This document shows, piece after piece, positions 45,236 to 57,530 of a DNA stretch of 64,000 nucleotides. This DNA comes from Arenicola marina (lineage: Eukaryota > Annelida > Polychaeta > Arenicolidae): the NCBI GenBank assembly GCA_964019135.1, contig OZ025255.1:28025188-28089187 (forward strand). Reading direction: 5' to 3'. The stretch's first letter is position 1. Every line of letters starts with the position of its first letter. Below the pieces are notes generated by a model that was not told the DNA's origin, did no database searches, and was given only the letters and a program-made list of their open reading frames with translations. Made by a program: the position numbers and the translations under genes.

Positions 45236-46599
45236 GACGCGAAATCGGGTCGTGTCGTTTCGCAAAAATCACTTCAAATCAAATCTTGAACAACATATCA
45301 AGCATTCTATTCTGTTTGACAAAATCTTTCAATTGGCAACCCTGAAGCTGCAGCCCTACAGTGGGCGTCACGCTGAGATGTTCACCAGCACGTGGCTGTT
45401 AACCGTGGGTAAGGAAATCCTTCCAATGTCCGTGATATTGTCAGACTGCCAAGATGGCCGGGGTGACCTATAAAACAGCGCCTCCAGACGGTAATAACAA
45501 CTGTTTTTTCGCCATTGAATGAGTAACGTGTGGACTATATATCAATGTATACTGTTCGGCGGTAAATTCCTTTACCACAGGGTGTGACCACGAGAGGCCT
45601 GGAGGCCAATGGAAGGACCCTCACGCGCTCGAATACCGTCCTCCGTGACCGTCCGAGACGAGGGTTCCGATTAGTCTTTCAACAGGGGGCGCCACCACGG
45701 GAACTCTCTTCATCCAACGTGCGACTAGCAGACACCCAGCCGACTCAATGCCACTGTCGACTGCACCCCCTACCCGCGGGCCTTAAAAGTCTTGTCTTAA
45801 TGCTCGGTGGGCCCTCACCCGGGGCCTCTTGTCAGCCTGCCTGGTGACCCCCCCCCCCTTCCTTCCGCCCTTCCTTTCCCTTCCTCACCCCACCTCTCCC
45901 GCCCCTCCCCCCTCCTGCTCTGCCCCCCCCCCCACTCCGCACGGCGAACGTACCTGGCGACAAACAGAGGAGGGGTCCCGACAGAATGAAGTGGGCGGAG
46001 CCTAGTCATTGTGGACCAATCACACGGCTGGCTGGCCACTCTCAATTGGGGCTTTCTTCATCCAGTGCCAAGCGAGGTGCCGGTCAGTCACTCCGCCAGT
46101 GTCGCCGAGGTCTGATGGTGGGTGGGGGTCGAGGAAGGGGGGCGAGGAGAGGGGGGGGGGGGTGTGCTTATGATGATGAGCGGTCTTTCGCGCGACACAC
46201 TGGTGATGTGTGTTATATGTGGCCTTTTGGCAGCCACGTTTAGAAGAGAGGACAGTTCACGCCCGCCCGTCCCCACCCCTCTCCCCCACCACCGGTCGTC
46301 GTCCCCCATGCGCCCATCCCCGCCACCCACCCACAACCCACACTTACATATGAAGCCCACCCAGTCGCCGCGACCCATTACCGCTACCCCTGCCAGTTAC
46401 CCACACCTACATGCCATGTAAATTACAATATCGTCTAGTCAACAACATGAACCAGAGCCACAATCTCAGTTACGAGTTCATATATTAATCCAACGTGTCT
46501 CATACCTCACAGTTTTCGTACATGAACCTAATCAGCACATGACATCTCCGTACTAAGGCCGTGACCGCCAGGGAAGGAGTACTGCGTGCATCAATGTTA
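45236..46599. other. Upstream region of the 44482 exon, with C-rich tracts
   Basis: Holds a CAAGATGGC motif at 45450, a CTCF-like AACAGGGGGCGCCAC near 45684, C-runs at 45848-45930, G-runs at 46130-46165 and CCACCC-rich DNA to 46380. No further exon is supported. Confidence 0.4.
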
Positions 46600-46634
46600 T
46601 TAAGGCGTCCTGAATATACTAAAAGACAACCAAT
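46600..46634 (+). mobile_element. SINE tail remnant
   Basis: AAGGCGTCCTGAATATACTA and the following ACAACCAATCC match the 3' tail of the main SINE family. The rest is missing. Confidence 0.6.
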
Positions 46635-46914
46635 CCTTAACGCTAATGAAGTATTGCGCAGCCACTGTTAAGTAATCCGTGAGCTACACTGAAGCATTGA
46701 ATGCCAACAAGGGAACGACATTAAAGTAAGCTGATTGTACTCTGTTTGTGAAGGGCCAAGTATCGAAGGCGATCGACACAAAGGTGTGAAACGGCGTTTT
46801 CTGCCACCTTTGTGCGTGCAAGGGCTGGATCGATTCATGGATGACTAGATTCAATGAACGTAACAGGGTGTCAGGTTCCGTATGATAATGAGAATATTGG
46901 TCTTTAATGAATCA

Positions 46915-46980
46915 TAATAACTGCAAAATCCATCGTCTTACGCAGTCGGAGGGATGTCACCCTACTGCTGGTGTGGCAGC
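46915..46980 (+). mobile_element. LINE 3' UTR remnant
   Basis: CTGCAAAATCCATCGTCTTA and TACTGCTGG match the sequence directly after the LINE coding fragment at 57 kb (GCTGCAAAATCCATCGTCTT), so this is a second, shorter 3' piece of the same element. Confidence 0.65.
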
Positions 46981-47018
46981 TGTTAACCTGTCAGGCCCTC
47001 GATCGTTCAACGTCCGAC

Positions 47019-47180
47019 CAAGTCACGTGACTGCTGCTTCTCCAGCGGTCACGTGACTGCTGCTTCTCCAGCGGTCACGTGACTGCTGCTTCTCCAGCGG
47101 TCACGTGACTGCTACTTCTCTAGCGGTCACGTGACTGCTGCTTCTCCAGTGGTCACGTGACTGCTGCTTGTCCCGTGGTC
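47019..47180. repeat. Minisatellite, 26-bp unit, six copies, each with GTCACGTGAC
   Basis: The palindrome GTCACGTGAC sits at 47022, 47048, 47074, 47100, 47126 and 47152, exactly 26 bp apart, separated by TGCTGCTTCTCCAGCG. A seventh, degraded copy reads GTCGCGACC. Confidence 0.95.
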
Positions 47181-47847
47181 GCGACCCAGCCAGAGGTAAT
47201 CTAGTAAATAGAGCCCCCAATAACATTGCCGTTATGTGATTTTTCGCGATTTGTGGCCGATTTGTTTAGACTTTCTTCCATCGCCATTCGTTACATCGTT
47301 TAAGCCAATCTCGCTCGGCCAGCGCAGAGCAATCTAACCGTTAAATTATCTTGTTAAGCAAACTCGCGGCATGCTCTTTGATGAGCATGACGAAGCAGAT
47401 TGGATTTTGCCCTGGGTTTCTACTCGGCTGCTTCATTTTGACCACGATTTCGCCCCCTAGCGACGGTCTCCAGGGAAAAGAGGAGAGTGAAATTGAGGCG
47501 CCGAGCAAAAATTGTCCTGCTTAGCCGATGAAGGAGCATCGAAGGCCTTTGATGTGGAGCCTATATTCCTAATATCATGAATTAAGAAGTCGTTTGCGCC
47601 AACAAACCCCTTCAAATATGACGAAATTCAATAGATGATCATATATTTGGGGGTTGTTGAAATGCGTCTTAGACGCCGGATGAGGAGGGATGAATTCAAT
47701 ATGAGTCCGCATCACCATTTCTTCTCGGTCTTTACCAGACCTTGACTCTTCGCAATTTGGTCTACGTTAACGGTATCCTTAGGGAACCACCTTATAGCCG
47801 TCAGGGGTGAAGGAGCGCCCCCAACCATCACCCCACACCCCCCGTTA
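47181..47847. other. Non-coding stretch
   Basis: No gene recognised. Confidence 0.45.
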
Positions 47848-47890
47848 CTCCCGCCCCGCCCCGCCCCGCCCCGCCCCGCCCCGCCCCGTC
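47848..47890. repeat. CCGCC pentanucleotide array
   Basis: About eight perfect CGCCC-type pentamers. The minus-strand Gly/Arg-rich frame across it is an artefact. Confidence 0.85.
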
Positions 47891-48399
47891 TCACGCCGCC
47901 CCGCAGTCCCAGTGTGGCCACAGCGCCAGGGCCCACAATAGCGAGCCAGGCGTCATAAGGGGCTGCGGGATGCCAGCCTCCAGCGTCCTTGGCAACTCTC
48001 GACGCTGAGACTGGGACTCGTGACAACGGCTGCGGCGATGGACGTGATTGAATCCTCACATCCGGTGACCTATTTTATCCGTGTATTAGGCGCGGCGCAC
48101 CAGGGACTGATCTCGTCTGGTGTACCACGTGACCCAGTACAATTAGCTCGTGGGCCCTCAGCCACTTAACCCACCCCTCCACCCTCACCCCCGCCCCTCT
48201 CCCTACCTTGCCTACTCCTTGAGGGCATAATAACTTATGGAATGGCAGTTTATAAATCATGTTAGGCCTACATAAGAAAAGCAAGAGTTTATAAATAATT
48301 AAAAAAACATCTCATCAAACTGTAGTACCAAGTGGGCTTCAGTGTAATTCAACTGAGCCGGGGAACCCATCGTCTTCTCGTTTATTGAACAATGTGTAT

Positions 48400-49105
48400 T
48401 GACTCTACTAGTGACGTCATTCTATATTGATGTCAATCTACATAGTCTCAACTCAATATTGTCGTCACTATATTCATGTCACTATATTGTCGTCACTATG
48501 TTGACGTCACTCTATATTGCCTCCACTCTACATAGTCGTCACTTTATATCGTTGTCACTATGTTGTCTTCATCATGTTGTCGTTACTCTGTAATGTCGCC
48601 ACTATAGGGACGTCATTATATTGATGTCAGTGTATTGATGTCACTATATTGTCGTCATTTTATATTGCCGTTACCCTATACCGTCATCGTTATATTTGCA
48701 TCACTTTATTTTGACGTCACGCTATATTGACGTCAACCTATGTTGAAGTCAGTATACTGTAGGCCCTGTATTGCCGTCACAATATTGATGTCACAATGGT
48801 GTCTTCATTGTATATTGCCGTACCGTTACTGTCGTCACTTTAAATTATCGTCGCTTTATATTGACGTCACTTTCTATTGTCGTCACCTTCTATTGACGTC
48901 ACTTTCTATTGTCGTCACTTTATATTGACGTCACGTTATTTCGGCATCATTATATATTGACGTCACTATGTTGATGTCACTCTATATTGCCTTTATTCTA
49001 TATTGTCGTCACTGTATATTGCCTCCACTCTTCATGGTCGTCATTTTTCATTGATGTCACTTTATACCGGCATCACTTTTCATTGACGTCACTGTATATG
49101 GATTA
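48400..49105. repeat. Degenerate repeat of 14-20 bp with many TGACGTCA sites
   Basis: Phrases of the type CACTATATTGACGTCA and TATTGTCGTCAC recur throughout at irregular spacing. Eight perfect TGACGTCA palindromes lie near 48502, 48712, 48728, 48862, 48893, 48926, 48958 and 49084. Confidence 0.85.
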
Positions 49106-50637
49106 TTCGCCATAAACCCCCAATATGAGTTTATTTTGGGGACCGGATGTCGTTACAACATTTAAAATGTGATAAAAAAAACTTGCTGTGAATTCAATTT
49201 AATAGTCCTCTTGGATTTCCTTCACGACCCCACCAGGTACAGCCAATTGTGTATCGAATTCAACCACTCAATGTTAACTGACCCTATATAACACAATGTG
49301 GTGGGAAAGATAAAAATTTATCAGCGGATTTGATCTAGAATTACCTTGTTGAGTCCGCATTTTATTGACCTGTGGATTGCGGATGTAACCCGAGGCCTGA
49401 GTCCCACGCTGACCAGCTCGGCAGACAATGCAACGCCCTTTTGTCCTTATTGCAATCAAGTTTTAACTATATTATATTAACATTATTTTTGCTTTGGATG
49501 AATCAAACCGTTCATCACCCCGTGACAGAGAATGGTATTGCTTTGTGCATTGATAATAGCTCTAGTTACACGATTAAGCATCGGTGACAGGAGCAGTGTA
49601 TCAGTCAATGCATACAGCGGGCGTAAAACACAGATGTAACACAAATCAGCGCGTAAAAGTGTTTGGCTTTTGATAAATGACATCGGTGTTACAACGCCTG
49701 GATGACTGGTATTGTATACAGCAAACCAGGGGGTCTCGTTCTCTGTTTCCGCTGTGGCCATCAGGGCAGCCTCCGTGATCTGGTGTTCAGTTACTCACGC
49801 CATGATTGATTACATGGGACTCCACACCCACGACACTGTTTGTCCAAAGCGGATTTTGAATTTTTTGTTATTCTGAATCAAGGGTCAATACTGAATAAAA
49901 GCCACTGTAACATATTAATTACCGCCCAATTGGACAATGAGAGTCTAAATTTGTATTATTGTTCACCGATACGCGGTATTATGGTATTTATCGCTGGGGG
50001 ATATATGTCATTGCTATAGTATTGATTACATTTTCATCGGGACCGTTCTGCTTTGAAAAAATTATTATGTATTTTGAGACAATGCAAAGCTTTGCTCTTA
50101 AAGGTCTCACATAAAAACAACTGTGAACATTACAAGTAAAACTAACTTCATATATAAGGTCAGAGGGCTTTGATAAATGACACTATAAGAACATTTTACC
50201 AATATTCACACATGTAACATATTTAATACGATGGTGTAGGATGTTTGAGTTGGGGCGGGGTAGGCGGTGGGGGAGGGGGGCGAACCAACACGGACAGGAA
50301 TGGGGGATAGGGGTTGGGGTGTGGTGGTTGGTGGGTGGTGGGGGCGATAGATACTCCTGCCCCTCCCCCCTCCCCCTCTCCCGCTGCGTACAAATTCAAA
50401 CTTGGACATATTTGGTACATTTACAGGTAAATAGTAATATTTAAACGGTTTGACATAGCTATTTAGTACGCAACTGACAATAGTGTGACTTATTACTACC
50501 AAGATCTCATTTTCCTGCCATCCATCATCATATGTTACCAAGGAATGTGTTGAACTTTTGAAATTCAAGTTCAATTTTGCACTTATCATCTCTGGAATCG
50601 ACTGTGTACGTACTTTCTCTATTACGTACGGGTACTG
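49106..50637. other. AT-rich non-coding stretch
   Basis: No exon recognised. A G-rich, then C-rich, block lies at 50250-50380. Confidence 0.5.
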
Positions 50638-50811
50638 TTCCCGGGGCTAACCCCCTACTCTTTGCGAAGAAAGACATGGGATCTTTATCCTGCGACCACA
50701 CAGACATGGCCACAGCGGGGCTCGAACCACCGACTCACGTGCCGTTAGGCTCGCAGGTGGCCAGAGCACTCAAGGCGAGCGCTCCAACCCACTGAGTTAT
50801 CGAGGCGGCCC
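50638..50811 (-). mobile_element. tRNA-derived SINE copy E, 3' tail missing
   Basis: Head, A box (TAACTCAGTGGG), B box (GGTTCGAGCCC) and front half of the body match the main family, but the tail half is absent. This is unusual for a retroposed copy and suggests a later deletion. Confidence 0.83.
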
Positions 50812-52099
50812 TAGAGTGAATGGGAGACCGTTTGCAACATTTTTTGCAATAAATGTTCCAAAAAAAATAAAATAAAGGATGTGACCTTTGGGATAATCAC
50901 AATGTGTGGACAGTGAAGCCTCGTAGGCAAACACAAAACCACACAGGAAAAGCTTATGGGACAGACATATAGGAGAAATCTATCATCTAGATGGGGCTTT
51001 GAACGGCAGGTACTGTATAGTCAACACTATTTGTCAGGGGTCAAATCTCAAGCAAGTTGTTCTGCACGCTGCACGTAACGGTAGATATTTAATTATATCT
51101 ATAGTATAGATATCATTAAATAACTACTGATTAAAACATTGAAAGTAATCATGATTACAATCACGATAACTTTCCATCTTTTTAATAAATGAACCCTGGA
51201 CCAGACCTTTAAGTAGCTACTTCAAAAACACTAAACATTGCATGAACGGGGCCACACATATGTATACTGGGCAGCTTGGTTGGGAGAACGGTAGATTTGT
51301 CATCATGCGGCTTAACTTTTTTTGAGGGCATTTACTTAGGGTTACAGCTCACGGTAGTCACTTTCTGCAGAGTAATCCTCGATCGTAATAAGTTATTGTA
51401 AAACTAATCAAAAAATTCTAGTTATCATATTAGATATATTAAATAGTAAGAATAATATAAAAACGCAATATATATGTTTGATACAAATCGGCTGCAATTA
51501 ATCTTATTTCCCTTAGACGGGGGTGTTATGAGTAACAGAACTTATGGCCGTTATGGCGGGTAATAAAGGAAACCACAATGTTATAGGGCACGGACAGCTC
51601 CGACCCACCCACTCCCAACAAGAGAGGTGGCTCTGGACCCAATGCAAACAAGATAATTATAGGATTAAAGGGTGGTCCACTTTCGGGTAGCCCCTTAATT
51701 TATGATATCTGGGTATGTCTCAGGGTTAGGTAGAAAGGATCGGAAGGGGGTAGGGGTGTTTTTTTTTAGAGGGGAAAGACTCGATTACATTGCTCCTAAA
51801 ACCAATGTAATCGATTACGAATACGATTACTTGGAAAATGTAATCGATCACCGATTACCCCATATCTGCTCTATACCCGTAATGATCAATGGCTCATTCC
51901 GACCCACGTTGCAATCCATATCGCGACAGCATACGCTCATTATTAAGCATGTCATACACGGCTTAATTCCAGGCCCCATAGACTCCTCCTGGAATGGAAC
52001 AGAAGATGGTTGGTCCACCGCCACGCCCTCTAGCGTCGACAGTAGGCCAAATACACAAAGCTGACTTTTATACGTTTTTTTTCAGTCAGTTCCAACTCT
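50812..52099. other. AT-rich non-coding stretch
   Basis: No gene. A cluster of CGATTAC/GTAATCG motifs, including two GTAATCGAT phrases, lies at 51779-51858. Confidence 0.5.
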
Positions 52100-52103
52100 C
52101 AAG

Positions 52104-52270
52104 CGCCGCTGTGGCCATGCCTGTGTTGTCCCAGGATAAAAAATCCCATGTCCTTTTCGGGAAAGAGTAGGGGGTTACCCCCGGGGACATGGCTCCACTC
52201 TCCCTTTCTTATAAAATTGGCGCGATATGACCAAAAATGCGTTAAAGCGTCCTGAATATACAACCAACCA
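52104..52270 (+). mobile_element. tRNA-derived SINE copy F, 5'-truncated
   Basis: Plus-strand body (GAGTAGGGGGTTACCCCCGG) and tail (AAGCGTCCTGAATATACAAC, CAACCA). The head is missing. Confidence 0.8.
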
Positions 52271-52509
52271 ATTCTCCAGCGTCACTAATTAGCGAGTTGG
52301 GACTACATGTGTTAGGACTCCACATGTTATTCACCGATGCCTCCTTCTCTCGCCATACTCATCATTGTCACCCATGTTTTCAGTTTAATTGTCTAAGAGG
52401 CTTTCTGACAGGGGAGGGTTCACACCGTTGGTATCTTGTGCCCGTTCGGCCGCAGTCGAGTGTGCCCTGCTGGGCCAGCCCGGGCGGTCGGTGCGTGGTT
52501 TGAACCCCC

Positions 52510-52650
52510 CTGGCCAAATGTCCATACTTGTACAGGATAAAGTACGGTGACAGCACACGTCTTTCTTCGCGAAGAGTTGGCGGGGACTCCCGGGGGCAAG
52601 GCTGGGATGGGTCTCCAGCTTGACCCTCATTTCCTTTCTTGTGCTATGAC
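52510..52650 (+). mobile_element. Possible diverged SINE body
   Basis: AGGATAAAG, TTCTTCGCGAAGAGT, GGGGACTCCCGGGGGCAAGG and TTTCTTGTGCTATGACC follow the order of the main SINE body but with many changes. Weak evidence. Confidence 0.35.
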
Positions 52651-53619
52651 CTTCAGACTGAAGTTAAACGAACCCACTCTGGCGTCAGACGCCCCCTAGC
52701 GGCCAGTAACGCAGCTCGTCTTGCTCAACTCAAGAGTCTATTTTGTACCTTTCGGCATCAGGTACATTTTAACCCACGGGCGGATCCGGGATAGTGTCCA
52801 GGGGTCCGGGCCTTATGAGGAAGAACGCTATCTAGTTTTCAGTGGACCCTCCTCTCGGTGGCAATTTGGTTCACAGTTCACAATATTGCCAGGAGAGGCG
52901 CTGAAATAAACCAACCGGGTTACGCCCATATTGGCGGATCACAGCACTCTTGGCGGGGAAAAAATTAAAAGCAAAATACTAAAAAATGTACCAACAAATC
53001 GTAAAACACACAAAATTCAGATATGTGATGAAACAACCGATCACAAGAATATTTAGGATTTCATGTACCTATATCATCAAGAAATAATGGTTGTTGGTGC
53101 ATAAAATCCTTAAACTTACGAAACAGCCAATGCGACCGTTCAAAGCTTCCGCGAAATAACAATTAATATTATAATAGCCTTGCAGGGCGGGGTGCCAACC
53201 AATCAGACGAGTCTATCCTATTTACCCCGGAGGCCGTTATGACACAGCGTCAGTCGCTCTCTGACAATGGTAGTGTCCTCGGGTCGGCTAGTGTTGACTT
53301 GTGCCACGATCAAACAGATGACGGCTGAGCGTGGGAGTGTGTGTGTGTGTGTGGGGGGGGGGGGAGGAGGGTGGTTGGGGGGGGGGGGCTGCGTGTTACT
53401 ATCAGCCTGCGCGGTGGAAAGTAGCGGGGATCTGGAAGAGAAGGGGTGGTCGTCAGCTACACGCCGATGTGCCAGGACCACCTTAGTTGGGTATCTCACC
53501 AGAGATCGTCTCTGATCTCACCAGGACACGCCAGCCGCAGCTATCAACGCATCGAGACCGGGGCCCATCCACCCTTTGGTTATCTACCTCCCTCTCCTTG
53601 GGACCATAGTATCCCACCC
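52651..53619. other. Non-coding stretch with (GT)n/G-run
   Basis: A GTGTGTGTGTGTG tract followed by G-runs lies at 53336-53388. No gene. Confidence 0.5.
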
Positions 53620-53621
53620 AG

Positions 53622-56600
53622 CTATTCGTCAGACCACACAGACCACTAACCTCAATTTTTCAGACCACACAGACCACTAACCTCCTATTCGTCAGACCAC
53701 TAACCTCCCATTCCTCAAACCACACAGACCACTAACCTCCCATTCATCAGACCACACAGACCGCTAACCTGAATTCCTCAGACTACACAGACCACTAACC
53801 TCCCATTCGTCAGACCACACAGACCGCTAACCTCCCATTCCAAGACCACTAACCTCCCATTTCTCAGACCACACATACCACTAACCTCCCATTTGTCAGA
53901 CCACACAGACCACTAAGCTCCGATTCGTCAGACCACACAGACCACTAACCTCCGATTCGTCAGACCACTAACCTCCCATTCCTCAGACCACACAGACCAC
54001 TAACCTCCCATCCATCAGATCACACAGACCACTAACCTCCCATATGTCAGATCACACAGACCACTAACCTCCCATTCCTCAAACCACACAGACCACTAAC
54101 CTCCCATTCATCAGACCACCCAGACCGCTAACCTGCCATTCCGAGACCACTGACCTCCCATTCCTCAGACCGCACAGACCACTAACCTCCCATTCGTCAG
54201 ACCACACAGACCGCTAACCTCCCATTCGTCAGACCACTAACCTCCCATTCCTCAGACCACACAGACCACTAACCTCCCATTCGTCAGACCACACAGACCA
54301 CTAACCTCCCATTCCTCAGACCACACAGACCAATAACCTCCCATTCGTCAGAACACACAGACCACTAACCTCCTATTTGTCAGACCACACAGACCACTAA
54401 CCTCCCATTCGTCAGACCACTAACCTCCCATTCCTCAGACCACACAGACCAAAAACCTCCCATTCGTCAGAACACACAGACCACTAACCTCTCATTCGTC
54501 AGACCACACAGACCACTAACCTCCCATTCCTCAGATCACACAGACCACTAACTTTCCATTCCTCAGATCACACAGACCACTAACCTCCCATTCCTCAGAC
54601 CACACAGACAACTAACCTACCATTCGTCAGACCACACAGACCGCTAACCTCCCATTCCAAGACCACTAACCTCCCATTCCTCAGACCACACAGACAACTA
54701 ACCTCCCATTCCTCAGACCACACAGACAACTAACCTACCATTCGTCAGACCACACAGACCACTAACCTCCCATTCCTCAGACCACACAGACCACTAACCT
54801 ACCATTCCTCAGACTACACAGACCACTAACCTCCCATTCCTCAGACCACACAGACCACTAACCTACCATTCCTCAGACTACATAGACCACTATCCTCCCA
54901 TTCCTCAGACTACACAGACCACTAACCTCCCATTCCTCAGACCACACAGACCAATAACCTCCCATTCCTCAGACTACACAGACCACTAACCTCCCATTCC
55001 TCAGACCACACAGACCAATAACCTCCCATTCCTCAGACCACACAGACCCCTGACCTTACATTCCTCAGACCACACAGACCACTAACCTCCCATTCGTCAG
55101 ACCGCACAGATCACTAAACTCCGATTCGTCAGGCCACACAGACCACTAACCTCCTATTCGTCAGACCACTAACCTCCCATTCCTCAGACCACACAGACCA
55201 ATAACCTTCCATTCGTCAGAACACACAGACCACTAACCTCCCATTCGTCAGACCGCACAGACCACCAACCTCCCATTTGTCAGACCACACATACCACTAA
55301 CCTCCCATTTGTCAGACCACACAGACCACTAAGCTCCGATTCGTCAGACCACACAGACCACTAACCTCCGATTCGTCAGACCACTAACCTCCCATTCCTC
55401 AGACCACACAGACCACTAACCTCCCATCCATCAGATCACACAGACCACTAACCTCCCATTCCTCAAACCACACAGACCACTAACCTCCCATTCATCAGAC
55501 CACCCAGACCGCTAACCTGCCATTCCAAGACCACTGACCTCCCATTCCTCAGACCGCACAGACCACTAACCTCCCATTCGTCAGACCACACAGACCGCTA
55601 ACCTCCCATTCGTCAGACCACTAACCTCCCATTCCTCAGACCACACAGACCAATAACCTCCCATTCGTCAGAACACACAGACCACTAACCTCCCATTCGT
55701 CAGACCACACAGACCACTAACCTCCCATTCCTCAGACCACACAGACCAATAACCTCCCATTCGTCAGAACACACAGACCACTAACCTCCTATTTGTCAGA
55801 TCACACAGACCACTAACCTCCCATTCGTCAGACCACACAGACCACTAACCTCCCATTCCTCAGACCACACAGACCAATAACCTCCCATTCGTCAGAACAC
55901 ACAGACCACTAACCTCCTATTTGTCAGATCACACAGACCACTAACCTCCCATTCGTCAGACCACTAACCTCCCATTCCTCAGACCACACAGACCAACAAC
56001 CTCCCATTCGTCAGAACACACAGACCACTAACCTCTCATTCGTCAGACCACACAGACCACTAACCTTCCATTCCTCAGATCACACAGACCACTAACTTTC
56101 CATTCCTCAGATCACACAGACCACTAACCTCCCATTCCTCAGACCACACAGACAACTAACCTACCATTCGTCAGACCACACAGACCGCTAACCTCCCATT
56201 CCAAGACCACTAACCTCCCATTCCTCAGACCACACAGACAACTAGCCTCCCATTCCTCAGACCACACAGACAACTAACCTACCATTCGTCAGACCACACA
56301 GACCACTAACCTCCCATTCCTCAGACCACACAGACCACTAACCTACCATTCCTCAGACTACACAGACCACTAACCTCCCATTCCTCAGACCACACAGACC
56401 ACTAACCTACCATTCCTCAGACTACATAGACCACTATCCTCCCATTCCTCAGACTACACAGACCACTAACCTCCCATTCCTCAGACCACACAGACCAATA
56501 ACCTCCCATTCCTCAGACTACACAGACCACTAACCTCCCATTCCTCAGACCACACAGACCAATAACCTCCCATTCCTCAGACCACACAGACCCCTGACCT

Positions 56601-56846
56601 TACATTCCTCAGACCACACAGACCACTAACCTCCTATTCGTCAGACCGCACAGATCACTAAACTCCGATTCGTCAGGCCACACAGACCACTGACCTCCCA
56701 TTCGTCAGACCACTAACCTCCCATTCCTCAGACCACACAGACCAATAACCTTCCATTCGTCAGAACACACAGACCACTAACCTCCCATTCGTCAGACCGC
56801 ACAGACCACCAACCTCCCATTTGTCAGACCACACAGACCAATAACC
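53622..56846. repeat. Minisatellite, 32-bp unit, about 100 copies, internally duplicated
   Basis: The unit is CAGACCACACAGACCACTAA followed by CCTCCCATTCGT. Many copies lack the ACACAGACC part and are shorter. Marker variants recur in the same order about 1.4-1.55 kb apart: AAGCTCCGATTCG near 53914 and 55330, and CCCATTCCAAGACC near 54651 and 56195. The array therefore contains a large internal duplication. Confidence 0.95.
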
Positions 56847-56984
56847 CCTGGTAATGGTAATAATTGATTTATGCTTAGTCATCTCCCTGTCTTGTGACTT
56901 TATTCTACCAAGGTATGGTATCCTCCTAGTAATAACATGGTAGCCAACGGTACTGCTATATTATTACTAGGAGGTTAAGGTAAC

Positions 56985-57530
56985 AAATGCCGACGTGTTA
57001 GCCAGGGCCAACCTCCCGAGCATTCTTGCTCTTGTGAAACTACGACGTCTCCGTTGGCTTGGAAACGTTCATCGAATGCAAGATGAACGCATTCCAAAGG
57101 ATGTGCTCTACGGTGAGCTTGCCGATGGCAAAAGGCCAACTGGACGGCCAAAGCTCAGGTTTAAGGATGTTTGCAAGCGTGACATGAAGGCTTTCGGCAT
57201 CCAAACAAATTCTTGGGAGGACCTAGCATCCGAAAAGAGGGTATGGTCACGTGTCGTGCGTGAGAGAAATGGCCCACCACGACGGGCTTTGGTTTGACAA
57301 TCTGGACTTGAAACGCCAATCTAGGCGCCCAGTGAGTACAAACCAGGACCTGTCGACAGGTCATCGATGCGACGACTGCGGGAAGCTCTGTCGGTCACAG
57401 ATAGGCTTATTCAGTCATAAGCGCAAATTTCGCGACGCAAATCGTATTACTTGAAATCAAACAAAGCTGCAAAATCCATCGTCTTTCGTGGACGGACGGA
57501 TGACAACAGGTACTGCTGGATTTCTCAGGT
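56985..57530 (+). mobile_element. LINE 3' fragment (C-terminal ORF2 and 3' UTR), frameshifted
   Basis: Frame 56995-57297 reads LRRLRWLGNVHRMQDERIPK and then GRPKLRFKDVCKRDMKA, a stretch typical of the C-terminal region of non-LTR retrotransposon polymerases. The expected end (HRCDDCGKLCRSQIGLFSHK) follows in another frame (57251-57454), so the copy is frameshifted near 57290. The last Cys of the usual CxxC-SHxRxC motif is replaced. The 3' flank matches the remnant at 46915. Confidence 0.82.

Noticed and set aside
47712..48059. Gly/Arg-rich minus-strand ORF
   Set aside because: Its core is the CCGCC pentanucleotide array; no splice or homology support.
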